Below are positions 1 through 7,721 of a stretch of 26,128 nt of DNA, piece by piece. The position numbers were made by a program, and so were the translations under genes. The first letter of the stretch is position 1; each line of letters starts with the position of its first letter. Source of the DNA: Prevotella sp. UBA2809 (lineage in GTDB: Bacteria > Bacteroidota > Bacteroidia > Bacteroidales > Bacteroidaceae); NCBI GenBank assembly GCA_002351725.1, contig DEHD01000011.1, positions 1 to 26,128 of the forward strand, given 5' to 3'. The notes below the pieces were generated by a model. It had not been told where the DNA came from and ran no database searches. It saw only the letters and a list, made by a program, of their open reading frames with translations.

Positions 1-28
1 GTAGGAAGCCGCCGTCTTTTTAACGAAG

Positions 29-62
29 TAGGAATCACTTTCGAGTGGTTCCTATTTTTTTT
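29..62 (+). terminator. Rho-independent terminator of an upstream gene
   Basis: An 11-bp stem (29-39 with 44-54, one G-U pair) closes a TTCG loop and is followed by eight T. It should end a + strand transcript entering from outside the window. One frame is open from base 3 to a TAA at 21-23 and could be the last codons of that gene, but six codons are too few to identify it. Confidence 0.8.
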
Positions 63-108
63 GTATCAATAATTCTTGGATTATTATTCGCTTTTCAAGA
101 ATATTTTG

Positions 109-116
109 TATCTTTG
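109..116 (+). promoter_or_regulatory. Bacteroidota -7 promoter element (TATCTTTG), near-leaderless
   Basis: TATCTTTG matches the Bacteroidota -7 consensus TAnnTTTG. No clear TTTG is seen at -33. A 7-bp inverted repeat, ATTCTTG at 72-78 and CAAGAAT at 96-102, lies just upstream and could be an operator. The box ends only 5 bases before the ATG at 122, so the mRNA would have almost no 5' leader. Confidence 0.6.
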
Positions 117-121
117 CAGTG

Positions 122-640
122 ATGAATCAGGTGAAGCGAGGTTTGGTATGGCTTAGTCGTATTCATCGGTGTCGTGGCTTTGGTATACAGTCGCCCACCG
201 ATTATTCGTTTGTACGTTATGTAATAAACGAACACTGGCCGTATTATGCCTACGATCAGTTTGGTGATGACGACTGGCTGAGGAATAAACTTGGCAGACT
301 GTATTTAAGACTGGCAAACTTTGTACAGCCGGCTGAGATGCTTGCTGATGAATACAGACAGTATTGGCAGGCGGGGTGTAAGCGTACTAAGTTTCAGTCT
401 AAAATAAATAAGGTGGAACTTGCGAGGGTAGATATAGATGATGCTGATGCCCTGGAAACTTTGATAGAGAAATGTGATAAGCACTCTGTTGTGATTGTTG
501 AGGGAATATGGCGGAACTGGGACTATTGGCATCGGATAGAACAAGATGCAAGAACTTCAGTGACATTTGATCTCTATTATTGCGGCATAATATTCTTTGA
601 TAAATCCAGATATAAGCATAACTATAAAATTAACTTCTAA
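122..640 (+). CDS. Conserved Bacteroidales protein, methyltransferase-like (SAM-dependent family annotation)
   Basis: This is a soluble protein of 172 residues with no signal peptide or membrane segment. Its N-terminal motif RIHRCRGFGIQSP and its C-terminal stretch YYCGIIFFDKSRYKHNYKI resemble, from memory, a Bacteroidales family usually annotated as class I SAM-dependent methyltransferase. The usual glycine-rich SAM-binding loop is not obvious, so catalytic activity is uncertain. A GTG at 119 gives one extra residue; ATG at 122 is preferred. It stops 6 bases before the cobalamin adenosyltransferase start, so the two are probably one operon. Whether it acts in cobalamin metabolism cannot be told from the sequence. 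Confidence 0.6.
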   Translation: MNQVKRGLVWLSRIHRCRGFGIQSPTDYSFVRYVINEHWPYYAYDQFGDDDWLRNKLGRLYLRLANFVQPAEMLADEYRQYWQAGCKRTKFQSKINKVELARVDIDDADALETLIEKCDKHSVVIVEGIWRNWDYWHRIEQDARTSVTFDLYYCGIIFFDKSRYKHNYKINF

Positions 641-646
641 CCTATT

Positions 647-1210
647 ATGAAAATAACTAAAGTCTATACTCGAGGAGGTGATATGGGTAAAACATCACTT
701 GTTGGAGGTCAACGTGTATCAAAGGCCAGTGTACGTCTTGAAGCATATGGCACCGTTGATGAGCTGAGCAGTAATCTAGGCTTGTTGGCAGCAATGATTA
801 CTGATGATGTTGAGAAAGATATGATTATCCGTGTTCAGAACTGTTTGTTCAACGTATGTACGAATCTGGCCACCGACCAAGAGCAAACCGACCTTCCTCA
901 ATCGGCTTATCTTCCTGAGGGCGAGATAGAAATGCTTGAGGGCAGGATTGACGAGATAATGCAACTGTTGCCGGAACGACAGGGGTTTGTTCTGCCTGGA
1001 GGTACAAAAGAAGCAGCACAGGCACATATTTGTCGCACTGTTTGCCGTAGGGCTGAACGCAGAATTGTTGCCCTCTCGGAAGTGGCACAGATAACCCCTC
1101 AAGTTTTGCAATATGTGAACAGATTAAGCGATTATCTATTTGTTTTAGCAAAAAAAATAAATTTTAACGCAAATCAGAGTGAAATTATATGGCAAAATGT
1201 TGGTAGATAG
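647..1210 (+). CDS. Cob(I)alamin adenosyltransferase, PduO type
   Basis: This enzyme transfers the 5'-deoxyadenosyl group of ATP to cob(I)alamin, making the coenzyme B12 used by enzymes such as methylmalonyl-CoA mutase. At 187 residues it has the normal length for a single-domain PduO/MMAB-type enzyme. The N-terminal ATP-binding motif is TRGGDMGKTSL (residues 8-18), a variant of TRxGDxGxT. YGTVDELSSNLG follows near residue 34, then the arginine-rich CRTVCRRAERR near residue 128, then VNRLSDYLFVLA near residue 156. All are family hallmarks. The protein is cytoplasmic. It follows the preceding gene after 6 bases. No cobalamin riboswitch is seen upstream, so it is probably not B12-controlled at this locus. 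Confidence 0.93.
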   Translation: MKITKVYTRGGDMGKTSLVGGQRVSKASVRLEAYGTVDELSSNLGLLAAMITDDVEKDMIIRVQNCLFNVCTNLATDQEQTDLPQSAYLPEGEIEMLEGRIDEIMQLLPERQGFVLPGGTKEAAQAHICRTVCRRAERRIVALSEVAQITPQVLQYVNRLSDYLFVLAKKINFNANQSEIIWQNVGR

Positions 1211-1222
1211 GAAATAAATGAT

Positions 1223-1230
1223 TACTTTTG
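1223..1230 (+). promoter_or_regulatory. Promoter -7 element (TACTTTTG) for the DUF2795 gene
   Basis: TACTTTTG fits TAnnTTTG. A weak -33 match, GTTG at 1199-1202, lies 20 bases upstream inside the end of the adenosyltransferase gene. The predicted leader is about 40 bases. Confidence 0.6.
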
Positions 1231-1275
1231 CGGCCGAATTAAAATAATGAATCAGTTAAACTAACAACTTTTATT

Positions 1276-1497
1276 ATGTATTGGACACTTGAATTAGCTT
1301 CAAAACTTGAAGATGCACCTTGGCCAGCAACCAAGGATGAACTTATAGACTATGCAATCCGCTCAGGAGCTCCACTCGAGGTACTGGAGAATCTGCAGGA
1401 GATTGAGGACGAAGGTGAGGTATACGAAAGCATTGAGGATATCTGGCCTGACTATCCTACAAAGGAAGATTTTCTGTTCAATGAAGACGAGTATTAA
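1276..1497 (+). CDS. Small acidic DUF2795-family protein
   Basis: This is a 73-residue, strongly acidic protein rich in Glu and Asp. The motif LEDAPWPATKDELIDYAIRS followed by GAPLEVLENL matches the DUF2795 family as I know it: small single-domain proteins of unknown function common in Bacteroidota. There is no signal peptide or membrane segment. It has its own promoter and terminator, so it is a monocistronic unit between the adenosyltransferase and the T9SS genes. The name rests on the motif only and no function is assigned. Confidence 0.75.
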   Translation: MYWTLELASKLEDAPWPATKDELIDYAIRSGAPLEVLENLQEIEDEGEVYESIEDIWPDYPTKEDFLFNEDEY

Positions 1498-1531
1498 CCT
1501 GCAGATATAATTCTGCTTAATATAAAAACAT

Positions 1532-1566
1532 CAGCGAGGTGATCATTTGATTGCCTCGCTGTTTTT
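1532..1566 (+). terminator. Rho-independent terminator after the DUF2795 gene
   Basis: CAGCGAGG (1532-1539) pairs perfectly with CCTCGCTG (1554-1561), followed by five T. A smaller GCAGA/TCTGC inverted repeat sits at 1501-1516 just after the stop codon. It separates the DUF2795 gene from the T9SS block. Confidence 0.85.
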
Positions 1567-1611
1567 GATGCCTGACTACAATATAAACACCAATAATCCG
1601 TTAATAATAAT

Positions 1612-2547
1612 GTGAAACGTTTCGGTTTTGTAATTGTGTGGCTACTGTTTGTCGCAACACGTATGTATGCGCAATACGATGCTTCCTTCGCACATTATTG
1701 GGCGATGGAACCTTCGTTTAATCCTGCTACAGTGGGCAAAGAAGCTAAACTGAATGTAGTTGGTGCTTATGCCATTCAACTTGCAGGCTTCGAGCATAAT
1801 CCTAATACAATGTATGCTGCTGCTGACATGCCTTTTTATGCTTTGGAATCGTATCATGGAGTAGGAGTACAATTGATGAATGATGCCATTGGATTGTTCT
1901 CGCATAAGCGATTGAGTTTGCAGTATGCCTATCAGCAGCGTTTGTTGGGAGGTAAGCTTAGTCTGGGTGTGCAGGCCGGAATGCTTGGCGAAACATTTGA
2001 TGGAACAAAAGTAGATGTTGATGACACTACTGACCCTGCGTTGGCGACAACATCCGTTAATGGTACAGGTCTTGATTTTTCAGCTGGAATCTATTACCAA
2101 GCCCGGAACTGGTACGTAGGTTTATCGGCTCTTCACCTTAATTCGCCTGTGGTAGCCTTAGGCGAAACAAATGAGTTGAGTATTGATGCAACGTATTATT
2201 TTACTGCAGGATACAATATTAAGCTAAATAATCCGTTTTTAAAAATACAGACCTCGGTGTTGGGGCGTACTGACGGCGTGGTATGGCGAGCTGACGCTAC
2301 CGGCCGCTTGAAGTACGAACATGACAAGAAAGTGATGTACGCAGGACTCTCGTATAGTCCTACAAACTCGGTGACGGTGCTGATAGGTGGCAACTTCCAT
2401 GGAGTACATCTGGGATACAGCTACGAGATTTACACCTCGGCCATCAGTGCGAAGAACGGTAGTCATGAACTATTCGTGGGATACCAGACAGAGTTGAATC
2501 TGTATAAGAAAGGCAGGAATCTGCATAAGACAGTGAGATTATTATAA
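1612..2547 (+). CDS. PorP/SprF-family outer-membrane protein of the type IX secretion system
   Basis: This is a 311-residue outer-membrane barrel. A signal peptide of about 20 residues (MKRFGFVIVWLLFVATRMYAQ) precedes the family's typical start, YDASFAHYWAMEPSFNPATVG. The remainder alternates short amphipathic strands and ends in repeated barrel strands such as GYQTELNLY. PorP is an outer-membrane part of the T9SS of Bacteroidota; SprF-type paralogues serve particular cargo. Placement directly before gldKLMN argues for the core PorP role. The start is GTG at 1612, with no Shine-Dalgarno and no TAnnTTTG box in the 45 bases after the terminator. The stop is 10 bases before gldK, so the genes are likely co-transcribed. 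Confidence 0.9.
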   Translation: MKRFGFVIVWLLFVATRMYAQYDASFAHYWAMEPSFNPATVGKEAKLNVVGAYAIQLAGFEHNPNTMYAAADMPFYALESYHGVGVQLMNDAIGLFSHKRLSLQYAYQQRLLGGKLSLGVQAGMLGETFDGTKVDVDDTTDPALATTSVNGTGLDFSAGIYYQARNWYVGLSALHLNSPVVALGETNELSIDATYYFTAGYNIKLNNPFLKIQTSVLGRTDGVVWRADATGRLKYEHDKKVMYAGLSYSPTNSVTVLIGGNFHGVHLGYSYEIYTSAISAKNGSHELFVGYQTELNLYKKGRNLHKTVRLL

Positions 2548-2557
2548 ATAGGTATAT

Positions 2558-4000
2558 ATGAAGAAATTGATAGGATTCTGCACCGTTGCGGTACTCTTGC
2601 TTACCAGCTGTTTTGGAAGCAAGATGATGACTGCTAATGGCGGTGAGGTAACAGGTACGGGAGGAAAGGCTTTTGTAGAACCTACTCCATACGGAATGGT
2701 GCTCGTTAAGAGAGGCCATCTGAAGATGGGTATCGAGAATCAAGATTCTCTGTGGGGAAAGAAGACTCCTCTCAGAGATATTTCTGTTGATGGATTCTGG
2801 ATGGACGAGACTGAGGTTACTAACTCGAAGTATCGCCAGTTTGTTAATTATGTACGCGATTCCATTCTCCGTGAACGTCTATCGGAGATTGACGAGACTT
2901 ATAAGACAGTAAAGACTGATAAGGAGGGAAATGAGATTTCTACAGTGCTGAATTGGAAGAAATCGCTGCCTCGTCGACCTAACGAGGAAGAGCAGGAGAT
3001 TATCGACGCAATGTACGTAACCAATCCTGTAACAGGCGATAAGATGTTGGACTTCAGACAGTTGAACTACCGCTATGAGGTGTACGACTATACTGCAGCA
3101 GCCTTGCGTCGTAATCGTCTTAATCCACAAGAACGTAATCTCAATACAGATATAACTGTTGATCCAGAAGAGCAGGTATGGATATCAAAAGATACTGCCT
3201 ACATCGATGATGAGGGCAGAATAATCCGCGAGAGTATCAACCGCCCTCTGTCAGGACCTTGGGATTTTCTTAACACCTATATTGTTAATGTATTCCCAGA
3301 CACCACTTGCTGGGTAAACGATTTCCCAAATGCCGATAACGAGATGTACCTGCGTTACTATTTCTCAAACCCAGCCTATAATGATTATCCGGTAGTAGGT
3401 GTTACTTGGGAGCAAGCCAATGCTTATTGCGCATGGCGAACAGAATATCTGTTGAAGGGCCTTGGTCCTGCAGCTCGTTATGTTCAGCGCTATCGCCTGC
3501 CGACTGAGGCTGAGTGGGAGTTTGCTGCCCGTGGTAAGGATCAGAATGAGTTCCCTTGGGACAACGAGGCTGTGGCAAGTGGCAAAGGATGTTTCTATGC
3601 TAACTTTAAACCGGATAATGGTAATTATACCAAAGACGGAAACCTGATAACAAGTCGTGTTGGAATATACTCTGCTAATTCTAATGGCCTCTACGATATG
3701 GCAGGAAACGTGGCAGAGTGGACCAGTACCATCTATACCGAGGCAGGTGTAGAGGCAATGAACGATATCAATCCGCAGCTGAAATATAATGCTGCTCAAG
3801 AGGATCCATATCGATTGAAGCGCAAGAGTGTAAGAGGTGGCTCGTGGAAGGATCCTGAGTCGTATATCCGTTCGGCTTGGCGTACTGCCGAATACCAGAA
3901 TCAGCCCCGCTCTTATATAGGATTCCGCTGTGTTCGCAGTCTGGCTAATAGTACCAGCGAGCGTGCCAAGACTACTAAGGCTAAAGGAAAGAAGAAGTAA
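2558..4000 (+). CDS. gldK: GldK/PorK, T9SS ring lipoprotein with sulfatase-modifying-factor (FGE-like) fold
   Basis: The protein has 480 residues and a lipoprotein signal peptide, MKKLIGFCTVAVLLLTSC, with the lipidated Cys at 18. GldK and GldN form the periplasmic ring attached to the outer membrane that supports type IX secretion. The body is an FGE/SUMF1-like domain. Its start is seen in YGMVLVKRGHLKMG (near residue 45) and FWMDETEVTNSKYRQFV (near 88). Its end is seen in RLPTEAEWEFAARG, NGLYDMAGNVAEWTS, SVRGGSWKD and SYIGFRCVRS. An insertion of about 160 residues between these parts is usual for GldK. The tail is Lys-rich. gldL follows 18 bases later. Confidence 0.95.
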   Translation: MKKLIGFCTVAVLLLTSCFGSKMMTANGGEVTGTGGKAFVEPTPYGMVLVKRGHLKMGIENQDSLWGKKTPLRDISVDGFWMDETEVTNSKYRQFVNYVRDSILRERLSEIDETYKTVKTDKEGNEISTVLNWKKSLPRRPNEEEQEIIDAMYVTNPVTGDKMLDFRQLNYRYEVYDYTAAALRRNRLNPQERNLNTDITVDPEEQVWISKDTAYIDDEGRIIRESINRPLSGPWDFLNTYIVNVFPDTTCWVNDFPNADNEMYLRYYFSNPAYNDYPVVGVTWEQANAYCAWRTEYLLKGLGPAARYVQRYRLPTEAEWEFAARGKDQNEFPWDNEAVASGKGCFYANFKPDNGNYTKDGNLITSRVGIYSANSNGLYDMAGNVAEWTSTIYTEAGVEAMNDINPQLKYNAAQEDPYRLKRKSVRGGSWKDPESYIRSAWRTAEYQNQPRSYIGFRCVRSLANSTSERAKTTKAKGKKK

Positions 4001-4018
4001 ACTAAAAACGAGATAATT

Positions 4019-4906
4019 ATGACTACATACAGTAAACTAAATGTCATTTACCGCTTGCAGAAGTGGATGGACAGTGTTCCAGGACAGACGTTCCTGAACT
4101 ACGCCTATAGTTGGGGTGCTTCGATTGTTATTCTTGGTACACTCTTTAAGCTTACCCACATGGATGGTGCTGACTTCTTCCTCTTCTTGGGAATGGGAAC
4201 TGAGGTGTTGGTATTCTTCCTTTCTGCCTTCGATCGTCCGTTTGATAAAACCACCGATGGCATGGAGCTGGATACCCATGTCCGTACAGGTGAGGATATT
4301 CTTGTGACCAGCAAGGGCGGAAGTGCAACAGTCGTTGGCGGCGTTGTTGGTGGCGGTTCCGCAGGAGCTAGTGGTCCAGTTGTTATTGGTGGTGGTGCTA
4401 CTGGCGGTGGTGGTACTGTTATCATAGGCGGTGGCAATGTTCCTGCTGGTGATGGCGAAAATTCTGTTGCAGTTGCTGAAGGTGGAGCCTCGATTAGTGG
4501 CCCGATAGTTATTGGTGGTGGCGGTTCCGCTGTTGGTGGTGGTCCTGCCGTTGTTTCTGGTAATGGTCCTGCTGTTGTTACCCCAAGCGCTCCTCATCCT
4601 GAACTCGATGCTGCTACTGCTGGATACGTTGAGGAGTTGAAGCATCTTACAGAGACGCTGGCAAAAGTTTCTGCCCAGAATGAGAAACTGGCTCATGACT
4701 CGGAGGAGATGGAGAACCTGAATCGCACCCTTACCGGCATCTGCAAGGTCTACGAGATGCAGCTGAAGAGTGCCAGCTCGCAGATTGGTACTATCGATGA
4801 TATCAACGAGCAGACCAAGAAGATGGCTGAACAGATTCAGGAACTGAACCGAATATATACTCGTATGATTGAAGCTCTGCAGGTTCGTGCTTCAGTGACC
4901 CAATAA
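4019..4906 (+). CDS. gldL: GldL/PorL, inner-membrane motor stator of the T9SS, with a Gly/Val-rich insert
   Basis: GldL (295 residues) forms, with GldM, the inner-membrane motor that uses the proton-motive force to power type IX secretion and, in gliders, motility. Two transmembrane helices lie at about residues 28-46 and 52-71. Glu62 in the second helix sits where the essential intramembrane Glu of Flavobacterium johnsoniae GldL lies (Glu49; by motif, not by alignment). Residues 100-188 form an unusual low-complexity insert with repeated GPVVIGGG, GTVIIGGG and GPIVIGGG units. The C-terminal part (about 200-290) is a predicted cytoplasmic coiled coil. A short direct repeat separates it from gldM. 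Confidence 0.93.
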   Translation: MTTYSKLNVIYRLQKWMDSVPGQTFLNYAYSWGASIVILGTLFKLTHMDGADFFLFLGMGTEVLVFFLSAFDRPFDKTTDGMELDTHVRTGEDILVTSKGGSATVVGGVVGGGSAGASGPVVIGGGATGGGGTVIIGGGNVPAGDGENSVAVAEGGASISGPIVIGGGGSAVGGGPAVVSGNGPAVVTPSAPHPELDAATAGYVEELKHLTETLAKVSAQNEKLAHDSEEMENLNRTLTGICKVYEMQLKSASSQIGTIDDINEQTKKMAEQIQELNRIYTRMIEALQVRASVTQ

Positions 4907-4909
4907 ATA

Positions 4910-4936
4910 GTCCAATAGTATAATTGTCCAATAGTA
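4910..4936 (+). repeat. 11-bp direct repeat in the gldL-gldM gap
   Basis: GTCCAATAGTA occurs at 4910-4920 and exactly again at 4926-4936, a 16-base period. It fills most of the 40-base gap between gldL and gldM. No function can be read from it. Confidence 0.7.
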
Positions 4937-4946
4937 AAATACAATA

Positions 4947-6506
4947 ATGGCAATAAAGAAAAGACCCGTTTCTCCACGCCAGAAGATGATCAATCTGATG
5001 TATGTCGTCTTGATGGCAATGTTGGCACTTAACGTTTCGAACGAGGTGCTAAACGGATTCTCTATTGTGGAGGAAAGTCTCAATCGTACAACCAGCAACT
5101 CTTCGAAGGAGAACCTTGCTATCTACGAGACCTTTGAACAGCAGATGAAGGCCAATCCACAGAAGACTAAGGAGTGGTACGACAAAGCTCAGCAGGTACG
5201 CAAGATGAGCGACTCACTTTACAACTTTGCGGCCAGTCTTAAGCAGGCTATTGTTATTGAGGCTGATGGAGAGGATGGCGATGTTACTAATATCCGTAAT
5301 AAGGAAGATCAGGAACCAGCCAACTATGTTATGCTTTCGCCTACAAATGGCCAAGGACAGAAGCTATATGATGCCATCAACTCGTTCCGCAATCGTATGC
5401 TTACGATGGTTACCGACGAGAAGCAGCGCAAGATTATTGCCAGCAACCTTACTACCGATGTACCCAAGCGTGCTATGGGTAAGAACTGGCAGGAGTATAT
5501 GTTCGAATCTATGCCAGCTGCTGCAGCAGTTACCTTGCTTTCAAAGCTTCAGAGCGACGTACGTTATGCAGAGGGTGAAGTGCTGCATAAGCTGGTGCAG
5601 AATATCGATGTTAAGGATATCCGTGTGAATCTGCTCGATGCCTTTGTTATCCCGAATTCAAAGACTATCGTAAGGGGTGATAGATTCTCTGCCCGAATCG
5701 TAATGGCTGCTGTAGATACTACTCAGGTGCCCGACATCTTTATCGGCGGACAGAAACTTAACCTGCAGAATGGCCTATATGAAACCGTTTGTGGTAAGAC
5801 TGGTGATTTCACTTTGAAGGGATATATGGAGATGGTGAATGGTAATGGCGAAAGAATCCGCAGAGAGTTCTCGCAGGATTATACCGTTGTTGAGCCAAGT
5901 GCCACAGTATCTGCCGACCTGATGAACATGCTTTATGCAGGCTATGCTAACCCTATCAGCATCAGTGTACCAGGAGTTCCACTTAACAAGGTCCAGGCAT
6001 CTATGACTAATGGAACACTTCAGGCTGTTGGCCCTGGAAAATATATCGCCAAACCTTCTAAGATTGGTCAGAATGCAGTTATCACTGTTACTTCTACCAA
6101 TACAGGACGGCCACAGCAGATGGGACAATACACCTTTAGAGTTCGTAAACTGCCCGATCCAACACCTTTCATCTCTATGAAGGACGAACATGGCAATCCT
6201 ACTCGTTATAGGGGAGGCGGTTTGGCAAAGAGTCAGTTAGTGGCTGTTGAACATCTTGGTGCTGCTATCGACGATGGTATTCTTGATATTGCATTCCGTG
6301 TACAGAGCTTTGAGACTGTGTTCTTCGATAATATGGGTAATGCCGTTCCTATGGCATCAGATGGTGCTCAGTTCTCTGGTCGCCAGAAGGACACCTTCCG
6401 CAAACTGCAACGAAATCGCAGATTCTACATCTCGAGAGTAACGGTAGTTGGTCCTGACGGTCTTACACGTACACTTAAGAACCCAATGGAAGTTATAGTT
6501 AAATAA
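4947..6506 (+). CDS. gldM: GldM/PorM, periplasmic shaft of the T9SS motor
   Basis: The protein has 519 residues. A short cytoplasmic start (MAIKKRPVSPRQKMINLMY) leads into one transmembrane helix at about residues 17-33, followed by a long periplasmic part. This begins helical (NEVLNGFSIVEESLNR onward) and continues as beta-rich domains ending in MEVIVK. GldM dimers span the periplasm and link the GldL motor to the GldK/GldN ring. Length and architecture are typical of the family. ATG at 4947 is the natural start because it places the conserved KRPVSPRQKMINLMY motif at the N terminus. gldN follows 16 bases later. Confidence 0.95.
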   Translation: MAIKKRPVSPRQKMINLMYVVLMAMLALNVSNEVLNGFSIVEESLNRTTSNSSKENLAIYETFEQQMKANPQKTKEWYDKAQQVRKMSDSLYNFAASLKQAIVIEADGEDGDVTNIRNKEDQEPANYVMLSPTNGQGQKLYDAINSFRNRMLTMVTDEKQRKIIASNLTTDVPKRAMGKNWQEYMFESMPAAAAVTLLSKLQSDVRYAEGEVLHKLVQNIDVKDIRVNLLDAFVIPNSKTIVRGDRFSARIVMAAVDTTQVPDIFIGGQKLNLQNGLYETVCGKTGDFTLKGYMEMVNGNGERIRREFSQDYTVVEPSATVSADLMNMLYAGYANPISISVPGVPLNKVQASMTNGTLQAVGPGKYIAKPSKIGQNAVITVTSTNTGRPQQMGQYTFRVRKLPDPTPFISMKDEHGNPTRYRGGGLAKSQLVAVEHLGAAIDDGILDIAFRVQSFETVFFDNMGNAVPMASDGAQFSGRQKDTFRKLQRNRRFYISRVTVVGPDGLTRTLKNPMEVIVK

Positions 6507-6522
6507 ATAAGGTATAAGATAT

Positions 6523-7605
6523 ATGAAACGAGTATTTTTCTTATTCACCCTCGTTCTTTTTGCATCAGTTGCCGTTGCCCAGCCGCCTCAACGTAAGGCT
6601 CAGCAGCAGGAACAGCAGAAAGCAAAGCAGAATTCTGCATCTTCAGCTATGTCGATGCGTGCGCAGATATCATTTCCCACAGCAGTCGAGATGCCTGAAG
6701 AGGTTGTTTGGCGTCGTGACATCTATCGTGAGATATCGCTCGATGAGGATGCAAATGGTGGACTCTATTATCCAGTTGAGCCACAGGGCAAGCAGCTGAA
6801 CCTGTTTACCTATATCTTCAAGCTCGCACTTAATGGCTATATCCCTATCTACGAGTATCCTACTGATGGTAGCGATGTGTTTACTGAGGAGGCAAAGGTT
6901 GACATGAAGAACCTGTTACACGATTATCATATCCACTTTGAAGAGCAGAACGGACGCCTTAAAGTTGACAACAGCGATATCCCTTCGGCAGATGTAAAGA
7001 AGTACTATCTCAAAGAGAGTGCTTATTACGATCAGGCAAACTCATCGTTCCATATCAAAGTACAGGCACTTTGCCCTGTAATGGTAGAGGAAGATGACTT
7101 CTCGCTTAGCGATGATAATGGTGAAAAACAGGTTACTCAGTATCCCCTTTTCTGGGTTAAGTATAGCGAACTGGAGCCATTCCTGAATCGACAGACTATT
7201 ATGGCAAGCGGTATGAACAATGCTGCTCAGGTATCGATGGATGATTTCTTTACCCTAAACATGTATCGTGGTAAGATTTATAAAACCAACAATGCCCAGG
7301 GAAAGACTCTTTCTCAGCTTTGCAATGGTGATAAGGAAAAGATGACTGCTGAGCAGAAACGCATTGAGGCAGAACTTGAAGCCTTTAAGAAAACTATCTT
7401 TGGCGATCCTGCCAAGCGCGATTCGCTTGATAGTATTGCTGCTGTTAATGAAACAAAGGCTGGTAAGAAAGTTAAGGCTGCCAAGAATAAACCAGCATCA
7501 ACCAAGGGCGTAAAAGTAGCTAAACAGAAGTCGTCTAAATCTGAAAAAGCATCAAGCAGTAGCAATAGTTCTGCCAGAGTATCTGTGCGCCGTCAAAGAC
7601 ACTAA
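6523..7605 (+). CDS. gldN: GldN/PorN, periplasmic T9SS ring protein
   Basis: GldN (360 residues) binds GldK in the periplasmic ring of the T9SS and contacts GldM. The signal peptide is MKRVFFLFTLVLFASVAVAQ, followed by a Gln/Lys-rich linker. The conserved core starts at EVVWRRDIYREISLDEDAN (near residue 60) and runs through PLFWVKYSELEPFLNRQ and SMDDFFTLNMYRGKIYKTNN. The last 50 or so residues are a basic, low-complexity Lys/Ser/Ala tail ending SVRRQRH, beyond what I expect of the conserved domain. It is the last gene of the T9SS run. No terminator is visible after it. Confidence 0.93.
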   Translation: MKRVFFLFTLVLFASVAVAQPPQRKAQQQEQQKAKQNSASSAMSMRAQISFPTAVEMPEEVVWRRDIYREISLDEDANGGLYYPVEPQGKQLNLFTYIFKLALNGYIPIYEYPTDGSDVFTEEAKVDMKNLLHDYHIHFEEQNGRLKVDNSDIPSADVKKYYLKESAYYDQANSSFHIKVQALCPVMVEEDDFSLSDDNGEKQVTQYPLFWVKYSELEPFLNRQTIMASGMNNAAQVSMDDFFTLNMYRGKIYKTNNAQGKTLSQLCNGDKEKMTAEQKRIEAELEAFKKTIFGDPAKRDSLDSIAAVNETKAGKKVKAAKNKPASTKGVKVAKQKSSKSEKASSSSNSSARVSVRRQRH

Positions 7606-7614
7606 ATAGTGAAA

Positions 7615-7626
7615 AAAGGAGGTGAT
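7615..7626 (+). other. Orphan, unusually long Shine-Dalgarno-like sequence after gldN
   Basis: AAAGGAGGTGAT is complementary over 12 bases to the usual Bacteroidota 16S rRNA 3' end (established sequence ...GGATCACCTCCTTTCT). No ATG follows at a usable distance. It lies inside a 10-codon GTG frame (7609-7641) that begins just past the gldN stop. Confidence 0.5.
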
Positions 7627-7672
7627 AATCCAAAAAAATAGGATATTTCCTTCTCTATTCCAACTTTTTTCG

Positions 7673-7680
7673 TATCTTTG
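7673..7680 (+). promoter_or_regulatory. Promoter -7 element (TATCTTTG) for the outer-membrane barrel gene
   Basis: TATCTTTG matches TAnnTTTG and lies 41 bases upstream of the ATG at 7722, giving a leader of about 35 bases. No good TTTG is seen at the expected -33 distance. Confidence 0.75.
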
Positions 7681-7721
7681 CAGCCGTAGAAAGATTCATT
7701 AACATTAAAAACAAATAGGTT

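Noticed and set aside
673..685. Ideal Shine-Dalgarno AGGAGGTGAT directly before an in-frame ATG inside the adenosyltransferase gene
   Set aside because: The bases encode the conserved RGGD of the ATP-binding motif, and a start there would remove that motif. The spacing to the ATG is also too short.
4037..4696. Minus-strand frame opposite gldL with Thr/Asn-rich repeats
   Set aside because: It is the complement of the Gly/Val repeat insert; gldL is certain by motif and context.
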